Assembly (NCBI GenBank): GCA_045587485.1
Contig: JAZNCI010000060.1
Location: 1 to 9,432 of the forward strand
Reading direction: 5' to 3'
Origin: SIG440 sp045587485
GTDB lineage: Bacteria > Bacillota > Clostridia > Monoglobales > Monoglobaceae
Length of the DNA: 9,432 nucleotides
Shown: positions 1 to 7,519 of the stretch, in pieces
Layout: each line of letters opens with the position of its first letter
Position numbering within the stretch: the stretch's first letter is position 1
Program-made: the position numbers and the translations under genes
Notes under the pieces: model-generated
Databases searched by the model: none
What the model saw: only the letters and a program-made list of their open reading frames with translations
Told to the model about the DNA's origin: nothing

Positions 1-34
1 GTTACAAAACCGCTTCTTTTTTGTTTGAATTATA

Positions 35-85
35 CCCCCCTACCCCTATAAGGGTATTTCTGAAAAAACCTCTCACAACGGGGGG
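35..85. other. Candidate phage packaging (cos-type) region: C-tract/G-tract inverted repeats upstream of terminase
   Basis: The 145 bases before the first gene hold no credible reading frame but are structured. A run of six C (35-40) is matched by a run of six G (80-85). Between them lies a short inverted repeat, TACCC (41-45) and GGGTA (52-56), around a 6-base spacer. In many cos-type phages of Gram-positive bacteria the packaging site lies just upstream of the small terminase gene, so the position fits. The sequence alone does not show a cleavage site or cohesive ends. The central hairpin could instead be a weak terminator of an upstream gene, since a short T-containing stretch follows it. 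The packaging role is an inference from position. Confidence 0.3.
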
Positions 86-145
86 AAAATTCGACTGTTT
101 AAAAAAACGTCCCTAAATTGACATATTGAAAGGCGGTGAAACATA

Positions 146-598
146 ATGGCAATGGTAGGCAGACCGAGAGAACCGATTGACCTGATAAAAGCAAAGGGAA
201 AAAAGCATCTTACAAATACGGAATATGAGGAACGGAAGAATTCTGAAGTCGATGTGCCATTCCTGAATGTTAAGCCACCAGCATATTTGAATACAAGTCA
301 GAAGCGCACATTTACCAGCTATGCAAAGAAGCTTGTTGCAATCGGCATAATGACCGAACTTGATGTTGATTGCCTTGCAAGATATATCCTTTCGCAAGAT
401 TTATATTTGATGTACACAAAGACAATGGCGGAGCTTATCGAAAACAATGAAATCCTTGCTTTGAAGGATGTTCAAGTAATGCAAGATAAGGCATTCAGAC
501 AGGCGCAAACATCGGCTAGGGATTTAGGCTTGACAATCACAAGCAGATGCAAGCTTGTTGTTCCAACACCGCCGGAAGATGATGACGATGAATTATAA
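146..598 (+). CDS. terS: Phage terminase small subunit, P27 family
   Basis: This 150-residue protein is the likely DNA-recognition subunit of the packaging motor; it would bind the packaging site and load the large subunit. It fits the P27 family in length and layout: a basic N-terminus with GRPREP (residues 5-10), a KPPAYL segment (43-48), a helical middle, and the family-typical ending LGLTITSRCKLVVP (127-140). The C-terminus is a short acidic tail, EDDDDEL. The start at 146 has a strong ribosome site, AAAGGCGGTGA (129-139), six bases upstream; ATG at 152 is possible but worse spaced. The gene overlaps the start of the large terminase, the usual arrangement for this pair. The family call is firm; DNA binding is inferred from the family. 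Confidence 0.95.
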   Translation: MAMVGRPREPIDLIKAKGKKHLTNTEYEERKNSEVDVPFLNVKPPAYLNTSQKRTFTSYAKKLVAIGIMTELDVDCLARYILSQDLYLMYTKTMAELIENNEILALKDVQVMQDKAFRQAQTSARDLGLTITSRCKLVVPTPPEDDDDEL

Positions 599-2237
599 AA
601 CGCCTATTCCGGCAAGCGTACAAGGATATATCGATCTTGTTGAAAGCGGTCAAGTCAGAGTAAACAAAGAGCGCAAGCAACTGATTGAGCTTGTCAAAAG
701 AGCCTTTCAGAATGAAGCATTGCGGTATGACGAAAATCAAATTCAAAAGTATTTATCATATCAGAAATATTTTCCGTTTGAGCTTTTCGAATGGGAAGTA
801 TTTCTTTTTGTTTTGCATAATTGCATTTTTAAAACAGACGGAACGCCCCGATGGTCTGATTTGCTTGCCCTTATGGGCAGAGGGGCAGGGAAAAATGGAT
901 ATCTGTCATTTGAGGACTTCAGCCTTCTGACCGAAACTAATGGGGTTGCCTATTACGATATTGATATCTGTGCTAACAGCGAGGAACAGGCAAAGACCTC
1001 ATTTGACGAGATATATAATATTTTGGAGAATCCGAAATATACAAAGCTTTTCAAAAAGAATTTCCGATGGAACAAGACCGAAATCGTTAATCTGAAAACA
1101 CGGTCAAAAATCAAATACCGCACGAACAATCCAAAGGGAAAAGACGGATTGCGAAGTGGCAAGGTCGATTTTGACGAACCGCACGCATATGAGAACTGGG
1201 AGAATATCAACGTTTTCACAACAGGACTAGGAAAGAAACCGCATCCCCGAAGGACATACATATCCACAAACGGCGATGTTCGTGAAGGACCTCTTGACCA
1301 GCTCATTGATAAGAGCCGGCGAATACTTGACGGCGAGTTGCCCGATAATGGCTTCTTGCCGTTTATTTGCTGGCTTGACGATGAAAAAGAGGTACACGAT
1401 GAAAGGAACTGGGAAAAAGCGAATCCTTCCCTTCCCTACTTGCCTACGCTCAGAGAACAAATGAGGCGTGAATATCAGGATTACTTGCTTGATCCGATTA
1501 TCAATAACGCCTTTATGACAAAGCGTATGAATCGCCCACAGGGGCGCAAAGATACAGAGGTCGCAAGCTGGGAAAACATTCTGAAAACTAACGGCGATGT
1601 TCCTGACCTTACCGGGCGCACCTGCGTTTGTGGAATTGACTTTTCAAAAACAACCGACTTTGTATCGGCTTTTCTTTTGTTCAAAGACCGTGATATTTAT
1701 TACGGCATTCATCATTCGTGGTTTTGTTCAAATTCAAACGACAAGCACCGAATCAAAATCCCTTTAGGCGATATGGAAAAGCGAGGGCTTTTGACGATTG
1801 TCAATGACGTTGAAATAAATCCGACATTGATTGCTGAATGGGTGCAACAGCAGCGCTTCAAATACAACATTGAAAAAATCGCTGTCGATAGTTACCGATA
1901 TACGCTTCTTTCAAGAGCCTTGCGAGAAACCGCAGGCTATGATGCGAATGATAAGCTGGTGAAGCTTGTCCGCCCATCCGACATTATGCAAGTGCAAGTG
2001 CGTATCAATTCTTTGTTCTTATCGAACAAAATCATATGGGGCGATGACCCATTGATGCGCTGGTTTACAAACAATACAAAGCTAGAGCCTGCGCCGAATG
2101 GTAATTTCAAGTATGGCAAGATTGAGCCTAAAAGCCGAAAAACTGACGGCTTTATGGCGTTCGTGAATGCTTTTATCATTGAAGAAGAATTGCCGGAGAT
2201 TCAAGATTTCGATGCACTTGCACCGATTATTCTGTAA
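588..2237 (+). CDS. terL: Phage terminase large subunit (ATPase plus nuclease)
   Basis: This is the packaging motor ATPase and headful/cos nuclease, about 549 residues, a normal length for terminase_1-type large subunits. Numbering from ATG 588, a variant Walker A, MGRGAGKN, is at about 96-103. Walker B with its catalytic acid, VDFDEPH, is at about 193-199, and the coupling motif YISTNG at about 224-229. The C-terminal RNase H-like nuclease shows its expected acidic residues: Asp in GIDFS (351), Asp in AVDSYRY (434) and Asp in KTDGFMAF (520). The frame is open back to ATG 555, with further ATGs at 579 and 582. I chose 588 because GGAAGA (574-579) sits eight bases upstream, giving an 11-base overlap with the small subunit. 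Walker A has GRGAGKN where many relatives have GRKNGKS-like sequence. It looks intact. Confidence 0.96.
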   Translation: MNYKTPIPASVQGYIDLVESGQVRVNKERKQLIELVKRAFQNEALRYDENQIQKYLSYQKYFPFELFEWEVFLFVLHNCIFKTDGTPRWSDLLALMGRGAGKNGYLSFEDFSLLTETNGVAYYDIDICANSEEQAKTSFDEIYNILENPKYTKLFKKNFRWNKTEIVNLKTRSKIKYRTNNPKGKDGLRSGKVDFDEPHAYENWENINVFTTGLGKKPHPRRTYISTNGDVREGPLDQLIDKSRRILDGELPDNGFLPFICWLDDEKEVHDERNWEKANPSLPYLPTLREQMRREYQDYLLDPIINNAFMTKRMNRPQGRKDTEVASWENILKTNGDVPDLTGRTCVCGIDFSKTTDFVSAFLLFKDRDIYYGIHHSWFCSNSNDKHRIKIPLGDMEKRGLLTIVNDVEINPTLIAEWVQQQRFKYNIEKIAVDSYRYTLLSRALRETAGYDANDKLVKLVRPSDIMQVQVRINSLFLSNKIIWGDDPLMRWFTNNTKLEPAPNGNFKYGKIEPKSRKTDGFMAFVNAFIIEEELPEIQDFDALAPIIL

Positions 2238-2249
2238 GGGGGTGAGAAA

Positions 2250-3404
2250 ATGGCAAGAAAATTTAATCTTTTCAACTTCCTTGAAAAGAAAGTTGAGGTC
2301 GCAGAAATCAGCCCTGTTGCAGAAAAGCTTCTTGAACAGCTTGCGCTGAAAGACCTTGCGCTTCATATCGGAATTTCGTACATTGCAAACACGCTGAGTA
2401 AATGCGAATTCAAGGTTTTTGAAAACGGAAAAGAGGTCAAAAACAAGCTGTATTATACGCTGAACGTTTCGCCGAATCCGAATCAGAATTCTAGTCAGTT
2501 TATCAATGATTTCATTGAAAAATATTACTGGCAAGGACACGCCCTGCTTGTGCCGAATGGCGAATATCTTTATTGCGCTGACAACTTCGACATTGATGAC
2601 AGCAATCCATTGAAAGAAAATACATTCTACAATGTGACATTCAAGTGTCATCAAATTAAGAAAAAGTACAAGGCAAGCGATGTCTTTTATATCAAGCTTG
2701 ACAATAGGAATGTTAAAAGTCTGATTGATTCGCTCTATATGCAATACGGCGAAATCATATCGCAGGCGCTGACAACATACAAGCGTTCAAATGGTACGAA
2801 ATACAAGCTTGCGCTTGAACAATACCGAGCTGGCGATGCGGCATTCAAGGATGCATACGAGAAGGTTATTCAAAAACAGCTAAAGGCATTTGTTGATAAT
2901 GACAACGCTGTATATCCACAGTTCAAGGGATTAGAGCTTCAGGAGTTTTCCAGCAAAACACCGAAGGACACATCGGACATCATTTCAATGCGAAAAGAAA
3001 CGTTTGAGGTTGCTGCTCAGAGTTTGAAAATTCCGTTGCCGATGATGTACGGCAATATCACCAATATGAACGAGATTGTCAAGGTTTATTTGTCAATCTG
3101 CATCGATCCGCTTGCGGATATGGTTTCAGAAGAATTCACACGCAATTATTACGGCTTTGCAGGATGGCAAAAAGGCGATTTCATCAAGGTTGATACATCG
3201 TGCGTCAATCACGTTGATATTCTTGAAGTTGCACAGGCTGTTTACAATGCAATCGGCTCAGGTGCGGTAAATATTGACGATATGAGAAATAGGCTCGGAT
3301 GGGAAGCACTTAATACACCGTTCAGCCAGCAATATTTCTTATCAAAAAATTTCGTGCCTGCTGAAGATATGCTCAACAGCGCAACAGCGGAAGGGGGTGA
3401 ATAG
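2250..3404 (+). CDS. Phage portal protein, HK97 family
   Basis: This 384-residue protein should form the dodecameric ring at one capsid vertex through which DNA enters and leaves and to which the neck attaches. It matches HK97-type portals in length and layout: a short charged N-terminus, a helix with ALHIGISYIANTLSKCEF (residues 37-54), the wing segment with LNVSPNPNQNSSQF (71-84) followed by YYWQGHALL (92-100), and a C-terminal helical part containing LEVAQAVYNAIGSGAVN followed by RLGWEAL. The start ATG at 2250 follows GGGGGTGA (2237-2244) with good spacing, only 12 bases after the large terminase stop. It is next to the protease and capsid genes, as expected for HK97-like head modules. No truncation is visible. 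Confidence 0.96.
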   Translation: MARKFNLFNFLEKKVEVAEISPVAEKLLEQLALKDLALHIGISYIANTLSKCEFKVFENGKEVKNKLYYTLNVSPNPNQNSSQFINDFIEKYYWQGHALLVPNGEYLYCADNFDIDDSNPLKENTFYNVTFKCHQIKKKYKASDVFYIKLDNRNVKSLIDSLYMQYGEIISQALTTYKRSNGTKYKLALEQYRAGDAAFKDAYEKVIQKQLKAFVDNDNAVYPQFKGLELQEFSSKTPKDTSDIISMRKETFEVAAQSLKIPLPMMYGNITNMNEIVKVYLSICIDPLADMVSEEFTRNYYGFAGWQKGDFIKVDTSCVNHVDILEVAQAVYNAIGSGAVNIDDMRNRLGWEALNTPFSQQYFLSKNFVPAEDMLNSATAEGGE

Positions 3405-3405
3405 C

Positions 3406-4263
3406 GTGAACAACAACCGCAAATATTTTTCTTTGGAAAAATCAAATCAGACGGCAAGCATAAACATATACGGCGATATTACAAGTTATCCGTGGGCTGA
3501 AGGCGATACAAGTTCAGCCAGCCTTTCAAAGGTGCTTGATTCGCTGTCCGATGTTTCGCAAATCAATGTTTATATCAACAGCTACGGCGGAGAAGTGGCG
3601 GAAGGTCTTGCAATATATAACGCCCTTAAACGTCATAAAGCACAGATTACAACATTTTGTGATGGCTTTGCTTGTTCGATTGCATCCGTAATCTTTATGG
3701 CTGGCGATAAGCGTGTGATGAATGAATCATCCTTGCTTATGATTCATAATGCGTGGACATACGCAAGCGGTAATGCCGCCGAATTACGCAAGCAGGCGAA
3801 TGACCTTGAAAAAATCACACAGGCAAGCATTGAAGCCTACAAGTCGCATTCTTCTCTTTCGGAAGAGGACATCAAGGCTTTAATGGATGCTGAATCGTGG
3901 CTTTTGCCGTCCGAAGCCCTTGCTTACGGATTCGCAACTGAGATCGAACAGACAACCAAAGAAAAAGCAAGTCAGAACGCTTTTTCAAAGCTTATGGAAA
4001 TTGTCAAGGCTTATCAGGCAGAGGAACATCCCGAAGATGATACTGAGGACGAAGAGCCGACCGATGACACAGAAACAGAGGACGAGCCTGAAAAGGATGA
4101 TGACGTTTCCGAGGAAGCGACAGACGATGAACAGGATGAAACGCCTGAGGATAACGAAACCGATGCCGATACTGAATCCGATGAGGAAACAGACGGCGAG
4201 GACAAGGAAGAGGAAGCCGCCCAGCGATGGAACGGCTTTTTTAATTCACTTTTAAAACTTTAA
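3406..4263 (+). CDS. ClpP-like prohead protease with long acidic C-terminal tail
   Basis: This is a head maturation serine protease of the ClpP fold, expected to act inside the prohead and cleave the capsid protein's N-terminal part. Numbering from GTG 3406 (285 residues), the ClpP core covers about 15-185: INSYGGEVAEGLAIYNAL (57-74), catalytic Ser91 in GFACSIAS, His114 in LMIHNAW, and an acidic residue of the triad near Asp161 in MDAESWLLPSEAL. Residues about 206-270 are an unusual tail, about 60% Asp/Glu and rich in Thr, ending in a short amphipathic-looking segment, AAQRWNGFFNSLLKL. GTG 3406 was chosen because AAGGGGGTGA (3391-3400) lies five bases upstream; GTG 3397 is inside that ribosome site and would overlap the portal gene. 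Protease identity is firm; the role of the tail is unknown. Confidence 0.94.
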   Translation: MNNNRKYFSLEKSNQTASINIYGDITSYPWAEGDTSSASLSKVLDSLSDVSQINVYINSYGGEVAEGLAIYNALKRHKAQITTFCDGFACSIASVIFMAGDKRVMNESSLLMIHNAWTYASGNAAELRKQANDLEKITQASIEAYKSHSSLSEEDIKALMDAESWLLPSEALAYGFATEIEQTTKEKASQNAFSKLMEIVKAYQAEEHPEDDTEDEEPTDDTETEDEPEKDDDVSEEATDDEQDETPEDNETDADTESDEETDGEDKEEEAAQRWNGFFNSLLKL

Positions 4264-4282
4264 AACGAAAGGGAGAATTCAA

Positions 4283-5476
4283 ATGATTAAGTTCGCAGAA
4301 GAAAAGAAGTGCATTACAGCGCTTATGTCAGCAATGAAAAGCGGCGATGAAAAGGAAATTCAGGCTGCGTGGGAAGAGCTTCACGCATCTATTGCTGCAC
4401 AGGTAAAGGCAGACGTGACCGAAATTCAGGATTCACACGATGCCGATGTTCTTGCACAGAGAGGTTACAGACAGCTTACAAGCAAGGAAACAAAGTGGTA
4501 TCAGAAGCTTATTGATGCCCTGAAGTCAAACAATCCGAAGCAGGCATTCACAGAAATCATCGGAACAGACAATGAAGATGACCTTATGCCTACAACCATT
4601 ATCGAGGATGTATACAAAAATCTTCAGGATGAATATCCGCTTCTTCAGGCAATTAACTTCCAGTATGTAGGCTATGTTACAAAGTGGATTCTTAACGACC
4701 ACAGCGCACAGAACGCCGTATGGGGACAGATTACCGATGAAATCATCAAGGAAATTACATCATCCTTCAAGGTTGTTGACATCAATCAGAATAAGCTTTC
4801 CGCATTCGCTATCGTTGAGCTTGGAATGCTTGACCTCGGTCCGACATTCCTTGACGGCTATGTTCGCACAGTTCTCGCTGAAGCTATTATGGCAGGGCTT
4901 GAACTTGCAATCGTTAAGGGTACAGGTGTAAATCAGCCTATCGGTCTTATCAGAGATATTCACGAGGGCGTTGAATACTCTTCAACAACTGGCTATCCAG
5001 CAAAGGAAAAGATTGTTGTAAAGTCCTTCACACCTACTGAGTATGGTGCACTTGTTGCAAGAATGGCAAAGACAGAGAACGGCAAGAAAAGAAAGTTTAC
5101 GAGCGTCGGACTCATCTGCAATCAGAACGATTATCTTACAAAGGTTATGCCAGCAACAACCGTGCTGAATGCAAACGGCTCGTATGTAAATAATCTGTTC
5201 CCTGTTCCGACAACTGTATACATTTCAAACGCTCTTGATGACGGCGAAGCTGTTCTGTTCCTCGGTGTTGAATACTTTATGGGCATGGGCGGCTCAAAGA
5301 ACAGCGTTATTGAGTATTCCGATGAATACAAGTTCTTTGAAGATCAGAGAGCATTCAAGATTAAGCAGTTCGGCGCTGGACGTGCATTCGACAATACATC
5401 CGCAATTTATCTTGATATCTCAGCGCTTGAGCCTGCATACATCACCGTTCAGAATCACGAAATCGTGACAGCCTAA
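4283..5476 (+). CDS. Major capsid protein, HK97 fold
   Basis: This 397-residue protein is the main head shell subunit. Residues 1 to about 100 are a charged, helical segment that fits the delta (scaffolding) domain removed by the protease in HK97-like phages. The conserved body begins near LMPTTIIEDVYKNL (101-114), with the expected N-arm/E-loop region, the core motif KGTGVNQPIGLI (212-223), and a typical HK97-type ending, EDQRAFKIKQFGAGRAF (353-369). The start ATG 4283 has AAAGGGAG (4268-4275) seven bases upstream. Lysine is coded almost only by AAG here, unlike the terminase gene, which fits selection for high expression. The exact cleavage site cannot be read from the sequence. Confidence 0.95.
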   Translation: MIKFAEEKKCITALMSAMKSGDEKEIQAAWEELHASIAAQVKADVTEIQDSHDADVLAQRGYRQLTSKETKWYQKLIDALKSNNPKQAFTEIIGTDNEDDLMPTTIIEDVYKNLQDEYPLLQAINFQYVGYVTKWILNDHSAQNAVWGQITDEIIKEITSSFKVVDINQNKLSAFAIVELGMLDLGPTFLDGYVRTVLAEAIMAGLELAIVKGTGVNQPIGLIRDIHEGVEYSSTTGYPAKEKIVVKSFTPTEYGALVARMAKTENGKKRKFTSVGLICNQNDYLTKVMPATTVLNANGSYVNNLFPVPTTVYISNALDDGEAVLFLGVEYFMGMGGSKNSVIEYSDEYKFFEDQRAFKIKQFGAGRAFDNTSAIYLDISALEPAYITVQNHEIVTA

Positions 5477-5497
5477 TCGTGAAGGGGGTGCAATCGC

Positions 5498-5821
5498 TTG
5501 ATTACTGAAAACTTAATATCACAGGTCAAGCGAAAGCTTAACATCACATGGGATGATGTTGATACAACCGCACGAGTAACGGAAATAATCGAATCAGCAA
5601 TCCCCAGTTTAATTCACAAGCTGGGGATAACTGATGCCGATTTTGACTTCAGCAAGCCGGGGCTTGAAAACACGCTGTTCAAAAATTATTGCTTGTATGA
5701 TTGGAATCATTGCTTGTATGAGTTTGATGACAATTATGCAAACGATATCGGGCAGATCAGAGCCATTCACGAAGTGAATTCTTATAAGCAAAGCGAGGAG
5801 ATTGCCGATGAAGAAAGTTGA
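5498..5821 (+). CDS. Head-tail connector protein, HK97 gp6-like
   Basis: This 107-residue, mostly helical, acidic protein lies directly after the capsid gene, where the gp6/gp15-type adaptor that docks under the portal ring is normally coded. The N-terminus ITENLISQVKRKLNITWDD and a middle segment ending in LFKNYCLYDWNH fit the helical connector family in size and pattern, including the frequent N-terminal helix followed by a second helix starting near residue 25. The start is TTG 5498, seven bases after AAGGGGGTG (5482-5490); no ATG or GTG near it fits better. It overlaps the next gene by 14 bases. The family call rests on length, helix pattern and position rather than on a catalytic motif. 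Confidence 0.78.
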   Translation: MITENLISQVKRKLNITWDDVDTTARVTEIIESAIPSLIHKLGITDADFDFSKPGLENTLFKNYCLYDWNHCLYEFDDNYANDIGQIRAIHEVNSYKQSEEIADEES

Positions 5822-6155
5822 ATTCAGCGCATACAATGACGGCGTTGTTTTTGTTTATCGCCCGAAAAAGCGAGAAACGGAATTCGGCGCAAAGCGCAAT
5901 GTATCAACGCTTGAAGATATGGACTATATCGCAAAGCTTGACTTCGAGGAATCCGCAAAGCGTGAACAGGATTTAGAATTTGCCGAACAGCAGGGATTTT
6001 CTTTGACGATGAAAATCAAAACAAGATATCTGAAGCTTGTTGATAACAAGTGCAAGGCGGTAATTGACGGCTACTTGTATGATGTTTCGCACATCGACAA
6101 AACACGCGCGGAAATGTGGCTGTTCTTGGAAGGGGTGAAATCGCTTGATTCTTGA
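5808..6155 (+). CDS. Phage head closure / head-tail adaptor protein
   Basis: This 115-residue protein resembles the beta-rich head completion (stopper) proteins, SPP1 gp16-like, that sit below the connector ring and retain packaged DNA. Visible marks are KKVEFSAYNDGVVFVYRPK at the start, the polar segment EFGAKRNVSTLEDMDYIAKLDFEE, and a later beta-rich part with GYLYDVSHIDKTRAEMWLFL. ATG 5808 is preferred because GAGGAG (5795-5800) lies seven bases upstream; TTG 5802 is too close to that site. It overlaps the connector gene by 14 bases and the next gene by 11, suggesting translational coupling. The call depends on overall resemblance and gene order and is less certain than the head genes. Confidence 0.72.
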   Translation: MKKVEFSAYNDGVVFVYRPKKRETEFGAKRNVSTLEDMDYIAKLDFEESAKREQDLEFAEQQGFSLTMKIKTRYLKLVDNKCKAVIDGYLYDVSHIDKTRAEMWLFLEGVKSLDS

Positions 6156-6501
6156 TGATATCAAAAAGAAACTACAAGAGATTGATGAACGTGTCTTCTA
6201 TGGAATGGTTGACAATAGCGTGCGTGAAACCGTGTGGGATTATATCATTTTTGAGCGTTACAGAAAGCGAATAAACGAAAATAAAACAACAGGGTTTACC
6301 GATGTTTATTCCGTGCATCTCATAAGGGAAGAATTCATCCCTGAGGGGCTTGAAGAAACGCTCATTGCCAAAATGTGCGAAATCCCCGGAATGAGAGTGG
6401 AAGGCAGCGATGGAGAATACACCTACATTCAAAAGCCGAATACCGATGTCGTTGTCGAAATGTTTTCAATCAACTTTGTAAAGGCAAGAAAGAGGGCGTG
6501 A
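6145..6501 (+). CDS. Probable tail terminator / neck protein
   Basis: This 118-residue protein shows no enzymatic motif. It starts with an acidic-basic helix, ILDDIKKKLQEIDERVFYGM, then alternating segments ending with PNTDVVVEMFSINFVKARKRA, which reads as alpha/beta with a final strand and a basic tail. In HK97- and SPP1-like gene orders, a protein of this size next to the gp10-like gene and before the major tail protein is usually the tail terminator or another neck component that caps the tail tube and joins it to the head. The start is TTG 6145, after AGGGGTGAAA (6131-6140), in a context nearly identical to the TTG start at 5498. The role is inferred mainly from position. Confidence 0.55.
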   Translation: MILDDIKKKLQEIDERVFYGMVDNSVRETVWDYIIFERYRKRINENKTTGFTDVYSVHLIREEFIPEGLEETLIAKMCEIPGMRVEGSDGEYTYIQKPNTDVVVEMFSINFVKARKRA

Positions 6502-6505
6502 TGCA

Positions 6506-6916
6506 ATGGCAAATGCGCCTTTAAGGCTTGATGCTTCCAGCTTTGACGAATTGCAAAATGCAATGATAGCTTATCAGGGCAACACCGAACAAGCCATCAA
6601 TGAGGTTTTGCACAATGAAGCAAGCCCATTGATTAAAGAAGCTATTAAACGGCTGATTCCTGTTTCGGGGCGTACTTGGAACGGCAAAAAAGCCGCCGCA
6701 ATAACAGCTAAATCGTTAAGAGATACGAAGGAAAATCTTGCGATTACCGTCCGAACAACAAAGAACTATCAATATCTTTATTTCCCAGATGATGGAACAA
6801 ACACACGCCGTCACGCTGGCAATCAGCAATTCTTCAGAAAGGGCGGCGAATCAAAACAAAACGAAATCATCAACAGGTGCATTGCAAAGCTTGTTGAGGG
6901 TTTTGAAAATCTATAA
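6506..6916 (+). CDS. HK97 gp10-like tail/neck completion protein
   Basis: This 136-residue protein fits the HK97 gp10 family of small neck/tail completion proteins. Seen in the sequence are a helical N-terminal half (SFDELQNAMIAYQ; then EASPLIKEAIKRLIPVSG at 38-55), a central beta part with ITVRTTKNYQYLYFPDDG (80-97), and a polar stretch leading to the frequent aromatic pair GNQQFF (105-110). A C-terminal helix follows. That order, with a helix before IPVSG, a YLYFPDDG strand and a late QFF motif, is typical of the family. ATG 6506 follows AGAAAGAGGG (6487-6496), four bases after the preceding stop. The family's exact place in the virion differs between phages, so only a neck/tail joining role is proposed. 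Confidence 0.75.
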   Translation: MANAPLRLDASSFDELQNAMIAYQGNTEQAINEVLHNEASPLIKEAIKRLIPVSGRTWNGKKAAAITAKSLRDTKENLAITVRTTKNYQYLYFPDDGTNTRRHAGNQQFFRKGGESKQNEIINRCIAKLVEGFENL

Positions 6917-6936
6917 CCGAAAGGGGTTAATAATCT

Positions 6937-7503
6937 ATGACAAATGGAGTATTTTCAGAATTTGAAGTCCGTGAAATGGGCATCAAGTTCAAGGATGCTG
7001 ATGCGTACAAGACAGCAAGCTGTGTCGGCTCTAGCGAAGAAGAGATGGATGCAAAGGTTGTCACAAAGTCTTGTCGTGGTGTAGTTATCAAGAAGAAGGT
7101 AAAGGGCGCAGGCACAGGCAAGTTGAGCCTTTCCCTGCATATGCCGTGGGATATCTACACCGAAGCATACGGAATGGAGCTTGAAACACTCATTGACGGC
7201 GTAAAGGCTTACGGTCGAAATTCTGTACATAAGGAATTCGCAATCACTCAGCACGTTTTTGATGAGGATGATGAGGAGAAGTACAAGGCTTATCCGAATT
7301 GCATCATCGAATCGGGCGTTGCTCGTAAGATCGAGAACGGTGCGGAAGAGGTTGCAGAAATTGAACTTGAAGTTTCTGTAATGCCTGACGAATTCGGAAA
7401 CGGCGTTTATGAAGCTCTTGCATCTGAGCTTAAAGATGAAACAGTTAAGACAACATGGATGACCGCATTTGAGCCTTCGCTCGTTCAGGTCAAGTCAGTA
7501 TAA
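6937..7503 (+). CDS. Phage major tail protein
   Basis: This 188-residue protein is the probable tail tube subunit, of the phi13-like major tail protein type. It is beta-rich with few long helices, has segments such as GKLSLSLHMPWDIYTEAYG (about 61-79) and AEIELEVSVMPDEFGNGVYEAL (140-161), and lies where tube proteins are coded: after the gp10-like gene and before the tail chaperone and tape measure genes. Lysine codons are almost all AAG, as in the capsid gene, which fits a high-copy structural protein. ATG 6937 follows AAAGGGG (6920-6926) with a ten-base gap. There is no sheath gene after it, so the tail is probably long and non-contractile. Confidence 0.8.
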   Translation: MTNGVFSEFEVREMGIKFKDADAYKTASCVGSSEEEMDAKVVTKSCRGVVIKKKVKGAGTGKLSLSLHMPWDIYTEAYGMELETLIDGVKAYGRNSVHKEFAITQHVFDEDDEEKYKAYPNCIIESGVARKIENGAEEVAEIELEVSVMPDEFGNGVYEALASELKDETVKTTWMTAFEPSLVQVKSV

Positions 7504-7519
7504 CAGGGGGTAAAAAGTT

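Noticed and set aside
41..60. Inverted repeat TACCC/GGGTA as a rho-independent terminator
   Set aside because: The stem is only five base pairs and is followed by a short, mixed sequence rather than a clear T-run.
118..147. TTGACA (118-123) with CATAAT (142-147) as a possible promoter
   Set aside because: The -10-like box overlaps the small terminase start codon, so a transcript would begin inside the gene; the 18-base spacing match is probably chance.
2082..2744. 220-codon open frame on the minus strand across the large terminase/portal junction
   Set aside because: It lies entirely opposite two well-identified genes, has no recognisable family, and is explained by codon bias in the + strand genes.
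4014..4205. Serine-rich minus-strand frame opposite the protease tail
   Set aside because: The serine/valine composition is the mirror of GAD/GAG-rich codons of the acidic tail; no start signal or family.
3887..4255. Arg/Lys-rich + frame overlapping the protease tail
   Set aside because: A frame-shifted reading of the acid-rich codons; no ribosome site, and the protease frame is clearly the coding one.
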